In this document: one piece after another, positions 31,389 to 40,864 of the stretch | Layout: the number at the start of each line of letters is the position of its first letter | Position numbering within the stretch: the first letter of the stretch is position 1 | Source of the DNA: Pistricoccus aurantiacus | GTDB lineage: Bacteria > Pseudomonadota > Gammaproteobacteria > Pseudomonadales > Halomonadaceae | Direction: 5' to 3' | Assembly (NCBI RefSeq): GCF_007954585.1 | Contig: NZ_CP042382.1 | Coordinates: 1,116,001-1,180,000, forward strand | Length of the DNA stretch: 64,000 bases | Position numbers and translations under genes: made by a program | Notes under the pieces: generated by a model | Told to the model about the DNA's origin: nothing | The model's input: the letters and a program-made list of their open reading frames with translations, nothing else | The model's database searches: none

Positions 31389-32216
31389 CTAGTCCTTCTG
31401 ACTAAGCTCCTTTGCCATTTCTCGAGCGCGCCGCGCGCAGGCTGTCATTGCTTCACTGAAAGCCTGGCGCAGGCCCGCCTGCTCGAGACTTTCGATGGCT
31501 TGCTCCGTGGTGCCACCGGGAGACATCACGTTGCGCTTGAGTTCAGCCGGTGTCAGGTCGCTTTTCCGGGCCATGCAGGCGGCGCCGTAGCCGGTCTGTA
31601 GCGCCAGGCGCCGGGCGCTTTCCTCGCTCAGCCCAAGCTGCTGGCCTGCCTCGATCATGGCCTCGAACACCAGAAAGAAATAGGCGGGCCCGCTGCCGGA
31701 GATGGCGGTCACCGCTTCCAGCAGCGCTTCATCCTCGACCCATTCTACCAGCCCCACCGCCTCGAGCAGCCGGGTAGCAAGCTCGCGCTGGGTCTCGTCC
31801 ACCCGGTCGTTGGCGAACAGGCCTGAGGCGCCGGCCCCCACCAGGGACGGCGTATTGGGCATGCAGCGAATCAGCGCCAGATCGCCCCCCAGCCAGTCTT
31901 CCAGGGTAGCGGCGTCGAGCCCCGCGGCGACGGACAAAATCAGCGGCTTGCGGGCCTGAACCGCGTCTCTTAGCTCGGCACAGACCTCCCGCATCACCTG
32001 AGGCTTGACCGCCAGCAGCACCACGTCCGCCTGGGCTATCGCGGCCTGGTTGTCCGTGGTGGTATTCAGGCCGTATTGCTGCTCGAGGGTTTCGAGACGT
32101 TCACCGCTGCGGGCGGTAGCGGTAATCGCCTCGCGGGGATAGCCGCTTTCGATCATGCCGCCGAAGATGGCGCTGGCCATATTGCCGGCGCCGATGAAGG
32201 TGACGTGAGAGGTCAT
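31389..32216 (-). CDS. proC: pyrroline-5-carboxylate reductase
   Basis: Last step of proline synthesis. At 275 aa it has the Rossmann start [16 protein letters not shown], the VKPQVM motif, [17 protein letters not shown] and the signature [14 protein letters not shown] variant [13 protein letters not shown], then [10 protein letters not shown]. It lies 49 bases after yggS. Confidence 0.96.
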   Translation of the reverse strand: MTSHVTFIGAGNMASAIFGGMIESGYPREAITATARSGERLETLEQQYGLNTTTDNQAAIAQADVVLLAVKPQVMREVCAELRDAVQARKPLILSVAAGLDAATLEDWLGGDLALIRCMPNTPSLVGAGASGLFANDRVDETQRELATRLLEAVGLVEWVEDEALLEAVTAISGSGPAYFFLVFEAMIEAGQQLGLSEESARRLALQTGYGAACMARKSDLTPAELKRNVMSPGGTTEQAIESLEQAGLRQAFSEAMTACARRAREMAKELSQKD

Positions 32217-32265
32217 GGCGATGGCCCTCCGATTAATGGTTGAGATGGCTCGGTCGATAAACGCA

Positions 32266-32970
32266 TCAAGGCGCGTCGCGCCGGCCGAACAAGGCGGTGC
32301 CTACCCGGACCAGAGTGGCGCCCTCGGCAACGGCGGCTTCCAGGTCTGCGCTCATGCCCATGGACAGCGTATCCAGGGGCGCCTGAGGAAAGCGCCCCCG
32401 CAGCGCTTCCAGGGCGGCTCGCAGCCGGGCGTAGGGCTTGCGCTGTTCGAGCGTGTTCTCGCTCGGGGCGGGAATCGCCATTAGACCGCGCAGGGCCAGG
32501 CCGGGGAGTTCGACCACGCTGGCCGCCAGCGACTCCAGTTCGTCGAGGGTCACGCCGGACTTGCTGGGTTCATTGCTGATATTGACCTGCAGGCACACCT
32601 GCAGCGGCGGCAGGTAGTCGGGGCGCTGATCGGATAGCCGCCGGGCGATCTTTTCACGCTCGATGCTGTGCACCCAGTGAAAGTGTTCCGCCACCGGGCG
32701 GGTCTTGTTGGACTGCAGAGGGCCGATGAAATGCCACACGAGATCGTCGAGATCCGCCAAGGCGCTTTGCTTGTCCAGAGCTTCCTGCAGATAGTTCTCG
32801 CCGAAGTGGTGCTGGCCGAGCGCATAGGCCTCACGAAGCATACTGGCGGGCTTGGTCTTGCTGACCGCCAGCAGCAGGGCGGCGTCCGGCGCGCGCCGGG
32901 CTTCATCCAGCGCCTGGCGCAGCCGCGCCTGAACCGCGAGGAAGGATTGGCAAAGTTCAGATTGTGACAT
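32266..32970 (-). CDS. yggS: PLP-binding protein YggS/PROSC family
   Basis: 234-aa TIM-barrel protein that carries pyridoxal phosphate and maintains vitamin B6 and amino-acid balance. Motifs are LLAVSKTKP with the PLP Lys, HFGENYLQEA, WHFIGPLQSNK, LQVNISNEPSKSG and LSMGMSADLEAAV. The start is placed at 32970 (MSQSE); an ATG at 32982 adds four residues. It is divergent from pilT with only 73 bases between them. Confidence 0.93.
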   Translation of the reverse strand: MSQSELCQSFLAVQARLRQALDEARRAPDAALLLAVSKTKPASMLREAYALGQHHFGENYLQEALDKQSALADLDDLVWHFIGPLQSNKTRPVAEHFHWVHSIEREKIARRLSDQRPDYLPPLQVCLQVNISNEPSKSGVTLDELESLAASVVELPGLALRGLMAIPAPSENTLEQRKPYARLRAALEALRGRFPQAPLDTLSMGMSADLEAAVAEGATLVRVGTALFGRRDAP

Positions 32971-33043
32971 ATTGTTACACATCTCACGTTTAAAGTTACT
33001 GAGCTTGCCTGACACGATCGGGCTGGCCGAGCAGGGAAACCGC

Positions 33044-34078
33044 ATGGATATTACCGAACTGCTGGTGTTTTCGGCAAAAGAGAATGCCTCCGACCTGCAC
33101 CTGTCCGCCGGGATGCCGCCGATGATCCGCGTCGATGGCGATATTCGGCGCCTCAGCGCGCCGGCAATGGACGACAGCGAAGTCCGCAAGCTTATCTACG
33201 ACATCATGGGGGATCGGCAGCGCAAGGACTATGAAGAATTCTTCGAAACCGATTTTTCTTTCGAGGTCCCCGGGATTTCGCGCTTTCGTGTCAACGCCTT
33301 CAATCACGGGCGCGGCGCCGGCGCGGTTTTTCGTACCATCCCCTCGGAAGTACTCAGCATGGAGCGGCTGGGGCTCGGCTCCGCGTTCCGACGCCTGGCG
33401 TCATTGCCTCGCGGGCTGGTGCTAGTCACCGGCCCTACCGGCTCCGGCAAGAGCACTACCCTGGCGGCAATGATCGACTATATCAACGATCACCGCCACG
33501 ACCACATACTGACCATCGAAGATCCGGTGGAATTCGTTCACGCCAGCAAGCGTTGCCTGATCAATCAGCGGGAAGTGCACCGGGATACCCTGGGCTTTGC
33601 CCCCGCCCTGCGCAGCGCCCTGCGGGAAGACCCGGACGTGATCCTCGTCGGCGAACTGCGTGACCTGGAAACCATTCGTCTGGCGTTGACCGCCGCGGAA
33701 ACCGGCCACCTGGTATTCGGCACCCTGCATACCACTTCTGCCGCCAAGACCATCGACCGTATCATCGACGTCTTCCCGGGAGATGAAAAGGCCATGGTGC
33801 GCTCCATGCTCTCGGAGTCCCTGCAAGGCGTCGTCGCCCAGACCCTGCTCAAGAAGATCGGCGGCGGGCGAGTGGCGGCCCACGAGATTCTGATAGCAAC
33901 CCCGGCGATTCGTAACCTGATCCGCGAAGACAAGGTGGCGCAGATCTATTCCGCCATTCAGACTGGCGGCGGCCAGGGCATGCAGACCCTGGACTCCGCC
34001 TTGATGCGCCTCATCAACGAGGGCTTGGTGGATCGAGACGAGGCGCAGGCCAAGGCAAAAGGAGCGCTCGCGGCGTGA
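33044..34078 (+). CDS. pilT: type IV pilus retraction ATPase PilT
   Basis: Hexameric ATPase that powers pilus retraction and twitching. From the ATG at 33044 (after AGGGAAA) it is 344 aa: MDITELLVFSAKENASDLHL, Walker A TGPTGSGKSTT, Asp box TIEDPVEFVH, Walker B DVILVGELRD and His box TGHLVFGTLHT. The AIRNLIREDK motif needed for retraction is present. The yggS/pilT divergent pair and following pilU match Pseudomonas. Confidence 0.97.
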   Translation: MDITELLVFSAKENASDLHLSAGMPPMIRVDGDIRRLSAPAMDDSEVRKLIYDIMGDRQRKDYEEFFETDFSFEVPGISRFRVNAFNHGRGAGAVFRTIPSEVLSMERLGLGSAFRRLASLPRGLVLVTGPTGSGKSTTLAAMIDYINDHRHDHILTIEDPVEFVHASKRCLINQREVHRDTLGFAPALRSALREDPDVILVGELRDLETIRLALTAAETGHLVFGTLHTTSAAKTIDRIIDVFPGDEKAMVRSMLSESLQGVVAQTLLKKIGGGRVAAHEILIATPAIRNLIREDKVAQIYSAIQTGGGQGMQTLDSALMRLINEGLVDRDEAQAKAKGALAA

Positions 34079-35292
34079 ACGATCATTCATTAGCTTTTCA
34101 GTCTTTCTGGGAGCCGCAGCCGGAGATCACCGATCATGCCGACGCGGAAAGTGCCCGGAAATGGCTTCATCAACTGCTGAGCACCGTCATCAAGCGCGAG
34201 GCCTCGGATCTCTTGATATCGATCAATGCGCCGCCGACGTTGAAAATGGCAGGACGCATGACGCCTTTGGGCGAGGCACCCTTGAGCCAGGCGCAGGTCA
34301 AGGCGTTGGTCAATGTTGCGCTTCCGGACAGCCAGCGGGAGCGCCTGCAGCGAGAGCAGGAAGCCAACTTCACGCTGAGCGTGCCGCGGCTGGGTCGTTT
34401 TCGCGTCAGCGCCTTTCAGCAGCGCGGCCAGCCGGCGATGGTGCTGCGACGGATTTCCTTCGATATACCCACTTTGGAATCCCTGTCGCTGCCCGCCTCC
34501 CTGGGAGATCTGGTGACCATCAAGCGCGGGCTGGTGTTCGTGGTGGGCGGCACCGGCAGCGGCAAGTCCTCGACGCTGGCGGCGCTGATCCAGCGACGCA
34601 ATACCACCATCGGCGGTCATATTTTGTGTATCGAAGATCCCATCGAATATATACACGCCCATCAGAACGCGATCATCAATCAGCGCGAGGTGGGGGTGGA
34701 TACGGAATCCTTCGAGATCGCCCTCAAGAACACCCTGCGCCAGGCGCCGGATGTCATCATGATCGGCGAGGTGCGCTCCCAGGAAACCATGCAGCATGCG
34801 CTTTCCTTCGCGGAAACCGGCCATCTGTGCCTGGCCACGCTACATGCCAACAACGCCAACCAGGCGCTGGATCGCATCATCAACTTCTTCCCCGTGGAGC
34901 GTCATCCCCAGGTCTGGCTCGATCTTTCCCTGAACCTGCGAGCCATTGTCGCCCAGCAGCTGCTGCCGGCGACTAACGGCGGGCGTCAGGTGGCGGTGGA
35001 GGTCCTGCGTCACTCGCCCTTGATCGGCGACCTGATCCGCAAGGGCAAGGTGCCGGAGATCAAGGAGTTGATCGGGCGCTCCAACGATCTGGGCATGCAA
35101 ACCTTCGATCAATCGCTGTATCGGCTTTTCAGGGAAGGCCTCATCAGCGAGGACGTGGCCCTGGTGCATGCGGATTCCGCCAACGAGCTGCGCCTGATGA
35201 TTCAATTCGGTCACGAAACCGGCGAGGCGGCGAACCAGGTCAAGGAAAACCTGCGCCATTTGAGGCTGCAGGAAGACGGCGAGGGCTTTTAA
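34075..35292 (+). CDS. pilU: PilT-dependent retraction ATPase PilU
   Basis: Paralogue of PilT that assists retraction. At 405 aa it has Walker A VGGTGSGKSST, Asp box CIEDPIEYIH, Walker B DVIMIGEVRS and TGHLCLATLHANNANQ. The start is GTG at 34075, overlapping the pilT stop (GTGA). The 3' end overlaps the convergent anmK by 4 bases. Confidence 0.95.
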   Translation: MNDHSLAFQSFWEPQPEITDHADAESARKWLHQLLSTVIKREASDLLISINAPPTLKMAGRMTPLGEAPLSQAQVKALVNVALPDSQRERLQREQEANFTLSVPRLGRFRVSAFQQRGQPAMVLRRISFDIPTLESLSLPASLGDLVTIKRGLVFVVGGTGSGKSSTLAALIQRRNTTIGGHILCIEDPIEYIHAHQNAIINQREVGVDTESFEIALKNTLRQAPDVIMIGEVRSQETMQHALSFAETGHLCLATLHANNANQALDRIINFFPVERHPQVWLDLSLNLRAIVAQQLLPATNGGRQVAVEVLRHSPLIGDLIRKGKVPEIKELIGRSNDLGMQTFDQSLYRLFREGLISEDVALVHADSANELRLMIQFGHETGEAANQVKENLRHLRLQEDGEGF

Positions 35293-36422
35293 GGTGCATA
35301 GACGCCGCCTAAGACTCGCGGGCCTTTTGCGCCGGTCACCTCGGGAAGATTGCCGGGCAGATGGTCGAGTCGGCGTGCCGCCAGCCAGGCGAAGGCGCCG
35401 GCTTCCAGCCAGTCCGCAGGCCAGCCCAGGGTATCCGGCGAGATGATCTCCGTATCCGGCAGGTACCGCTTCAGACGGGTGACAAGGTCACGGTTGTGGG
35501 CGCCGCCGCCGCAGGGGTAGAGACGGCTGACTCCTGGCGCCTGAGCCGTTTCCTGGGCAAGTTCGATGCCGCCGGCGATGCTCGCGGCGCTCAGCTCCGC
35601 CAGGGTGGCCTGCACGTCTCGAGGCCGCTCCTGGCCCTCGAGCCGCGCATCCAGCCAGTTCAGGTGAAAGACCTCGCGACCGGTGCTCTTGGGCGGAGGG
35701 CGATGAAAGAACGCTTCATCGAGCAGACGTTCGAGCAGCGCCGGAAGCACCTTGCCGGAAGCCGCCCACTGGCCGTCCCGATCAAAACGTCCTTCTTGAT
35801 GACGCTGATACCAGGCGTCCAGCAGGACATTGGCCGGGCCGGTATCGAAGCCGATTACCCTGGCATCGCTCGCGCGTGGCGGCAGCAGAGTCAGGTTGGC
35901 GAAGCCGCCGAGGTTGAGCACCAGCTGCCAATCGTCGTCGCTGCGAAAAAGGGCGTCGTGAAAGGCGGGAGCCAGGGGCGCGGCCTGCCCGCCGGCGGCC
36001 AGATCCCGGCGGCGAAAATCCGCCACCACCCGGATGCGGGTCAATTCCGCCAGCAGGCTGGGATTGTCCAACTGCCAGGTATAGGGCGACGAGCCTGGCG
36101 TGTGGCCGAAGGGCGCGTGCTCGATGGTCTGGCCGTGACTGCCGAGGGCGCTTATGTGTTCCGCGGTCAGCTGCTGGGATTCGAGAAGGTCGTTTACCGC
36201 TTGCGCCTGCAAACGGCAGAAGGCCTCTTCCGCCGCGGCGAGTTCCGCCAGGTCCACCTGGCGTGCGTGACATAGGTACAAGAGCTGCCGGCGCAACGCC
36301 TCCGGCATCGCCACCGCTCGGGTGGCCAGCAGGCGCGCGGGACGGGAATCAACGATGTCCACCAGGGCGGCGTCGATGCCGTCCAGGCTGGTGCCGGACA
36401 TCAGTCCAATAAAGAGTGGCAT
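35289..36422 (-). CDS. anmK: anhydro-N-acetylmuramic acid kinase
   Basis: Phosphorylates anhydroMurNAc from recycled cell wall. At 377 aa it begins LFIGLMSGTSLDGIDAALVD, and has GSHGQTIEH, VADFRRRDLAAGGQ, VIGFDTGPANVLLD and YPCGGGAHN. The anmK/tyrS divergent arrangement with a 121-base gap is conserved in pseudomonads. Confidence 0.95.
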   Translation of the reverse strand: MPLFIGLMSGTSLDGIDAALVDIVDSRPARLLATRAVAMPEALRRQLLYLCHARQVDLAELAAAEEAFCRLQAQAVNDLLESQQLTAEHISALGSHGQTIEHAPFGHTPGSSPYTWQLDNPSLLAELTRIRVVADFRRRDLAAGGQAAPLAPAFHDALFRSDDDWQLVLNLGGFANLTLLPPRASDARVIGFDTGPANVLLDAWYQRHQEGRFDRDGQWAASGKVLPALLERLLDEAFFHRPPPKSTGREVFHLNWLDARLEGQERPRDVQATLAELSAASIAGGIELAQETAQAPGVSRLYPCGGGAHNRDLVTRLKRYLPDTEIISPDTLGWPADWLEAGAFAWLAARRLDHLPGNLPEVTGAKGPRVLGGVYAP

Positions 36423-36543
36423 GGGTGTTTCCTTGGATTCTGTCGGCCTGGATTCCGCTGCGTATCGCCGAACATGCTACCATCTTGGCCTGTTTTTCGA
36501 TTCGTCCGGTTGAAATAGCGGCAGTGAAAGGAGAAAGATCAAG

Positions 36544-37740
36544 ATGACCGATGTTTCCAGTGCGCTGGCCCTGCTCGAGCGCGGAACCCACGAGATTCTG
36601 CTGAAGGAGGAACTGGAGAAAAAGCTCGCTTCCGGGCGCAAGCTGCGTATCAAGGCGGGCTTCGACCCCACCGCGCCGGACCTGCATCTGGGCCATAGCG
36701 TGCTGCTGACCAAGATGCGTCAGTTTCAGGATATGGGCCACGAGATCATCTTCCTGATAGGCGATTTTACCGGACGCATCGGCGACCCCAGCGGCAAGAA
36801 CGTCACCCGCAAGCCGCTCAGCGAGGAAGAGGTCAAGGCCAACGCCCAGACCTATCGGGAGCAGGTGTTCAAGGTGCTGGACCCGGACAAGACCATCGTC
36901 GCTTTCAATGCGGACTGGATGAACAAGTTGAGTGCCGCGGACCTGATCGAGCTGGCGGCGCAAAGCACCGTGGCGCGCATGCTCGAGCGGGACGACTTCG
37001 AGAAGCGCTATCGTGCCAATCAGGCGATTTCCATTCATGAATTCCTGTATCCGTTGGTCCAGGGCTACGACTCCGTGGCTCTGGAGGCGGACGTGGAGCT
37101 CGGCGGTACGGACCAGAAATTCAACCTGCTGATGGGCCGGGAAATCCAGAAGCATTTCGGCCAGGAGTCTCAGGTCGTCATCACCATGCCGCTGCTGGAA
37201 GGCCTCGACGGCGTGCAGAAAATGTCCAAGTCCCTCGGCAACTACGTGGGTCTCGACGAACCGCCGGGAACGATGTTCCAGAAACTGGTGTCCATGCCGG
37301 ATAGTTTGATCTGGCGCTACTTCGAGTTGCTCTCTCTCAAGTCGAACGAGGAAATCGCAGCACTCAGGCAGCGGGTGGAAGAGGGCGCCAATCCTCGGGA
37401 CATCAAGATGGAACTGGCCCGAGAACTGATCACCCGCTATCACGGTGCCGAGGCCGCCGCCAATGCCCACAGGTCCAGCGGCAATCGGCTGGCGGAAGGT
37501 GAACTGCCGGAGGATCTGCCGGAAATCGAGGTGGATTTCGACGGTGCCCAGGCGCCGATTGGCGCGGTGCTCAACCGCTCCGGGCTCGCCAACAACAGCG
37601 CCCAGGCCAAGGACATGCTGAGCAATGGCCGGGTCAAGGTGGATGGCGAGGTGATTGCCCGGGATCATATGCTTGCAAGCGGTGAAAGCTACGTGATTCA
37701 GGCGGGCAAGAAACGCTATGCCCGAGTGCTCGTGCGCTAG
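36544..37740 (+). CDS. tyrS: tyrosyl-tRNA synthetase
   Basis: Class I synthetase of 398 aa. ATP-binding HLGHS (HIGH motif) lies in [16 protein letters not shown]. The KMSKS motif is intact in [14 protein letters not shown]-terminal S4 RNA-binding domain ([20 protein letters not shown]) ends the protein. This is the shorter-spacing TyrRS form common in pseudomonads. A GGAG motif precedes the ATG. Confidence 0.96.
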   Translation: MTDVSSALALLERGTHEILLKEELEKKLASGRKLRIKAGFDPTAPDLHLGHSVLLTKMRQFQDMGHEIIFLIGDFTGRIGDPSGKNVTRKPLSEEEVKANAQTYREQVFKVLDPDKTIVAFNADWMNKLSAADLIELAAQSTVARMLERDDFEKRYRANQAISIHEFLYPLVQGYDSVALEADVELGGTDQKFNLLMGREIQKHFGQESQVVITMPLLEGLDGVQKMSKSLGNYVGLDEPPGTMFQKLVSMPDSLIWRYFELLSLKSNEEIAALRQRVEEGANPRDIKMELARELITRYHGAEAAANAHRSSGNRLAEGELPEDLPEIEVDFDGAQAPIGAVLNRSGLANNSAQAKDMLSNGRVKVDGEVIARDHMLASGESYVIQAGKKRYARVLVR

Positions 37741-37851
37741 GCGTGATCGGGGCGTTGGCTAAGGGCTATGCCTGTGCCCGGCATGTGGTTATTCTGTATG
37801 AGGTTGTTGCCGCTGGTGCGGCGAAAAAGTTCATTGGTTAGGAGGACTCTT

Positions 37852-38307
37852 ATGCGATTCAGGACGTTACTGGCCGGTTCCGCCATGCTTGCCGCCTTGG
37901 CGGGATGCGCGACCGGCCAGATGGATGGACAGCCAGGCGAGGGCATGACGGCGGACGATGAGGTGACGACTTATCAGGGCACTCTGCCTTGCCGTAACTG
38001 TGCCGGTATCGACCTCAACGTGCAGCTGAAAGGTACCGAGCAGAGCCCGGCCGAGGAGCGAACCTTCGACCTGACCGCGAAATACCGGGAGCATCCGCAG
38101 AATCCGCCGGCGGAAAACTACGCGGGCCAGTGGGAAGTGCTTAACGGCACCGCCACGGATCCCCAGGCCACCGTGTATGAACTGACTCCGGACAACGAAG
38201 GTCAGATCTACTACTTCATGAAGCTCAACCAGAACACCCTCGAGCTGATCGACCCGCAGCGTCGACGCTTCCAGAACGGCGAAATGCTGCAACTCAAGCG
38301 CCAGTAA
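37852..38307 (+). CDS. NlpE-N-domain lipoprotein
   Basis: 151 aa from the ATG at 37852, which has TAGGAGG upstream. A lipoprotein signal (LLAGSAMLAALAGC) gives a lipid-modified Cys near residue 19. The mature part holds TYQGTLPCRNCAGIDLNVQL, the CxxC start of the NlpE N-terminal domain linked to copper and envelope stress in E. coli. The C-terminal OB domain of E. coli NlpE is absent. Function here is unproven. The frame upstream of 37852 lacks homology. Confidence 0.8.
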   Translation: MRFRTLLAGSAMLAALAGCATGQMDGQPGEGMTADDEVTTYQGTLPCRNCAGIDLNVQLKGTEQSPAEERTFDLTAKYREHPQNPPAENYAGQWEVLNGTATDPQATVYELTPDNEGQIYYFMKLNQNTLELIDPQRRRFQNGEMLQLKRQ

Positions 38308-38326
38308 GCGTACAGGAAATCGATAG

Positions 38327-38345
38327 AGGCGGCCGCGAGCCGCCT
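38327..38345 (+). terminator. terminator-like hairpin after the NlpE-like gene
   Basis: A 7-bp stem AGGCGGC/GCCGCCT with loop CGCGA, followed by TTGCGCTTTCTG. The stem is strong but the T-tract is interrupted. Confidence 0.6.
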
Positions 38346-38409
38346 TTGCGCTTTCTGAGCGGTAGGAAAAGTCGTTAATATTTGAATCACTCAGTCGGGA
38401 ATCCAATTC

Positions 38410-39783
38410 ATGGCCAAGGCGAAAAGCGCCTTCGTATGCACCGAATGTGGGGCGGAATATCGCAAATGGCAGGGCCAGTGCACGAGCTGCGGGGAATGGA
38501 ATACCCTGAGCGAGGTACGCCTGACGCCGGCGCGACCGGGAGCGTCATCCGGTGCCGGACGCAGCGGCTATGCCGGCGGCGTCTCTTCTCGGGAGGTGGT
38601 CGACCTGTCGGCGGTGGATCTCACCGAAGTGCCGCGTTTTTCTTCCACCTTCGGCGAGTTCGATCGGGTGCTGGGGGGCGGCCTGGTGCCGGGCTCCGCG
38701 GTACTGTTGGGGGGCAATCCCGGGGCGGGCAAGTCTACCCTGCTGCTGCAGACCGCCTGCAAGCTGGCGCAGAGCAAGCAGGCGCTCTATGTCACCGGGG
38801 AGGAATCCCTTTCCCAGGTGGCCATGCGCGCTTACCGGCTGCAGCTGCCCACCCAAGGGTTAAAGATGCTCGCGGAGACCAGCGTCGAGACCATTCTCGG
38901 GGTGGCGGAGCGGGAGCGCCCGGCAGTGCTGATCATCGATTCCATCCAGACCATGCACTTGGAGGATATCGCCTCGGCCCCCGGCGGCGTCGCCCAGGTA
39001 CGGGAATCCGCCGCGGCGTTGACCCGCTTTGCCAAGCAGACCAACACGGTGCTGCTGCTGGTGGGTCACGTCACCAAGGACGGCACCCTGGCCGGACCCA
39101 AGGTACTCGAACACATGATCGATGCCTCGCTCTTGCTAGAAGGTGGAGCGGACTCCCGCTTTCGCACCCTGCGCGGTCAGAAGAACCGCTTCGGCGCAGT
39201 CAACGAGCTGGGCGTCTTTGCCATGCTCGAGCACGGACTGAAGGAAGTGAAGAATCCTAGCGCCATCTTTCTGTCTCGCTCCGAGGAACAAAGCCCGGGC
39301 AGCCTGGTAATGGTGGTCTGGGAGGGCACCCGGCCGATTCTCGTCGAGGTGCAGGCGCTGCTTGACGAGTCCGCCTTGGGCAACCCCCGGCGGGTGGCGG
39401 TAGGGCTTGACCATAATCGTCTGGCCATGCTCCTGGCGGTGTTGCATCGTCACGGTGGACTCTTTACCGGCGACCAGGACGTGTTTCTCAACGTGGTGGG
39501 GGGCGTCAAGGTACTGGAGACCAGTGCCGACCTGGCGGTGCTGCTGGCGGTGGTTTCCAGCCTGCAGGCACGGCCCTTGCCCCGGGAGTTGGTGGTATTC
39601 GGCGAGGTGGGGCTCGCCGGGGAGATTCGCCCGGTCCCCAGCGGTCAGGAGCGTATCGTCGAGGCCGCCAAGCACGGTTTCACCCGCGCCATCGTGCCTA
39701 AAAGCAACGCGCCCAAGCAGGCGCCGAAGGGCATGGAAGTGATTGCGGTGACCAAGCTTTCCGAGGCCTTGGAAGCGCTCTGA
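38410..39783 (+). CDS. radA: DNA repair protein RadA
   Basis: RecA-like branch-migration helicase. At 457 aa it has an N-terminal C4 zinc finger (CTEC and CTSC), Walker A GGNPGAGKST, the RadA-specific KNRFG motif and a C-terminal Lon-like domain with AVLLAVVSS and the GEVGLAGEIRPV signature. An unassigned 60-base gap precedes it. Confidence 0.96.
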   Translation: MAKAKSAFVCTECGAEYRKWQGQCTSCGEWNTLSEVRLTPARPGASSGAGRSGYAGGVSSREVVDLSAVDLTEVPRFSSTFGEFDRVLGGGLVPGSAVLLGGNPGAGKSTLLLQTACKLAQSKQALYVTGEESLSQVAMRAYRLQLPTQGLKMLAETSVETILGVAERERPAVLIIDSIQTMHLEDIASAPGGVAQVRESAAALTRFAKQTNTVLLLVGHVTKDGTLAGPKVLEHMIDASLLLEGGADSRFRTLRGQKNRFGAVNELGVFAMLEHGLKEVKNPSAIFLSRSEEQSPGSLVMVVWEGTRPILVEVQALLDESALGNPRRVAVGLDHNRLAMLLAVLHRHGGLFTGDQDVFLNVVGGVKVLETSADLAVLLAVVSSLQARPLPRELVVFGEVGLAGEIRPVPSGQERIVEAAKHGFTRAIVPKSNAPKQAPKGMEVIAVTKLSEALEAL

Positions 39784-39826
39784 GCCCTGTATAATCAACT
39801 TTCCGACAATTCCCGAGGAGAACGCG

Positions 39827-40864
39827 ATGGGCGCCATTCGCCTGACTCAATACAGTCACGGAGCCGGCTGCGGCTGCAAGATCGCCCCGGATGTGCTCGA
39901 TGGCATCCTGGCCAAGGCCGGTCCGGGAGCAGCCAATCGCCGGCTGATCGTCGGCAACCAGGGTCGCGAAGACGCGGCGGTCTTTGATCTGGAAGACGGC
40001 CGGGGCATGATCGCCACCACGGATTTCTTCATGCCCATCGTCGACGATCCCTTCGATTTCGGGCGCATCGCTGCCACCAACGCCATCAGCGATGTCTATG
40101 CCATGGGCGGCACCCCGGTCATGGCTCTGGGCATTCTCGGCTGGCCCCTGGACAAGCTTTCCGCGGAGATCGCTGGCGACGTGGTGGCCGGCGCCCAGGC
40201 GGTGTGCCGAGAGTTGGGTCTGGCCCTGGCGGGGGGACATTCCATCGACGCCCCGGAGCCGATCTTCGGTCTGGCGGTCAACGGTCTCGTCGCACTCGAG
40301 CATCTCAAGCTCAACAAGGGCGCCCAGGCGGGGGATCTGCTCTATCTGACCAAGCCGCTTGGGGTAGGCATGCTGACTACCGCGGAGAAGAAGGGCCTGA
40401 TCGAGCCGGGTCATCAGAACCTGGCTCGGGAAACCATGCTGGTCGCCAACAAGATCGGCGTCGAGTTGGCCAGAATCAAGGGGGTGCATGCCATGACGGA
40501 TGTGACCGGTTTCGGCCTAGCGGGGCACCTGAGCGAAGTCTGTAGCGCCAGCGGCGTGGCGGCGAAACTCGACTTCAAGCGCCTGCCGCGACTGGCGGAA
40601 GCGGAAGCTTACCGGCGCAGGGGCGCGGTGCCCGGGGGTACCGAGCGCAATCGCCAGGCCCTGGGCAAGTCGCTGCCGGCCATGGACGAGGCTCACTGGC
40701 AGTGGCTCTGCGATCCCCAGACCTCCGGTGGCCTGCTGTGCAGCGTGCATCCTTCCTGGGCGGACGACGTGGAGCGCGTCGGTCGAGAATTCGGTATCGA
40801 TCTCCTGCCCTTCGGCGAGATCGTCGCCGCCAAGGGCACCGCCTTGATCGAGGTGCGGGGGTGA
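39827..40864 (+). CDS. selD: selenide, water dikinase SelD
   Basis: Makes selenophosphate from selenide and ATP. At 345 aa, Cys17 in HGAGCGCKIAP stands where some organisms have selenocysteine, and Lys18 follows. DFFMPIVDDPFDFGRIAA and GGHSIDAPEP are family motifs. The gene overlaps mnmH by 4 bases. With no sign of selA/selB in the window, the visible use of selenophosphate is tRNA modification. Confidence 0.96.
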   Translation: MGAIRLTQYSHGAGCGCKIAPDVLDGILAKAGPGAANRRLIVGNQGREDAAVFDLEDGRGMIATTDFFMPIVDDPFDFGRIAATNAISDVYAMGGTPVMALGILGWPLDKLSAEIAGDVVAGAQAVCRELGLALAGGHSIDAPEPIFGLAVNGLVALEHLKLNKGAQAGDLLYLTKPLGVGMLTTAEKKGLIEPGHQNLARETMLVANKIGVELARIKGVHAMTDVTGFGLAGHLSEVCSASGVAAKLDFKRLPRLAEAEAYRRRGAVPGGTERNRQALGKSLPAMDEAHWQWLCDPQTSGGLLCSVHPSWADDVERVGREFGIDLLPFGEIVAAKGTALIEVRG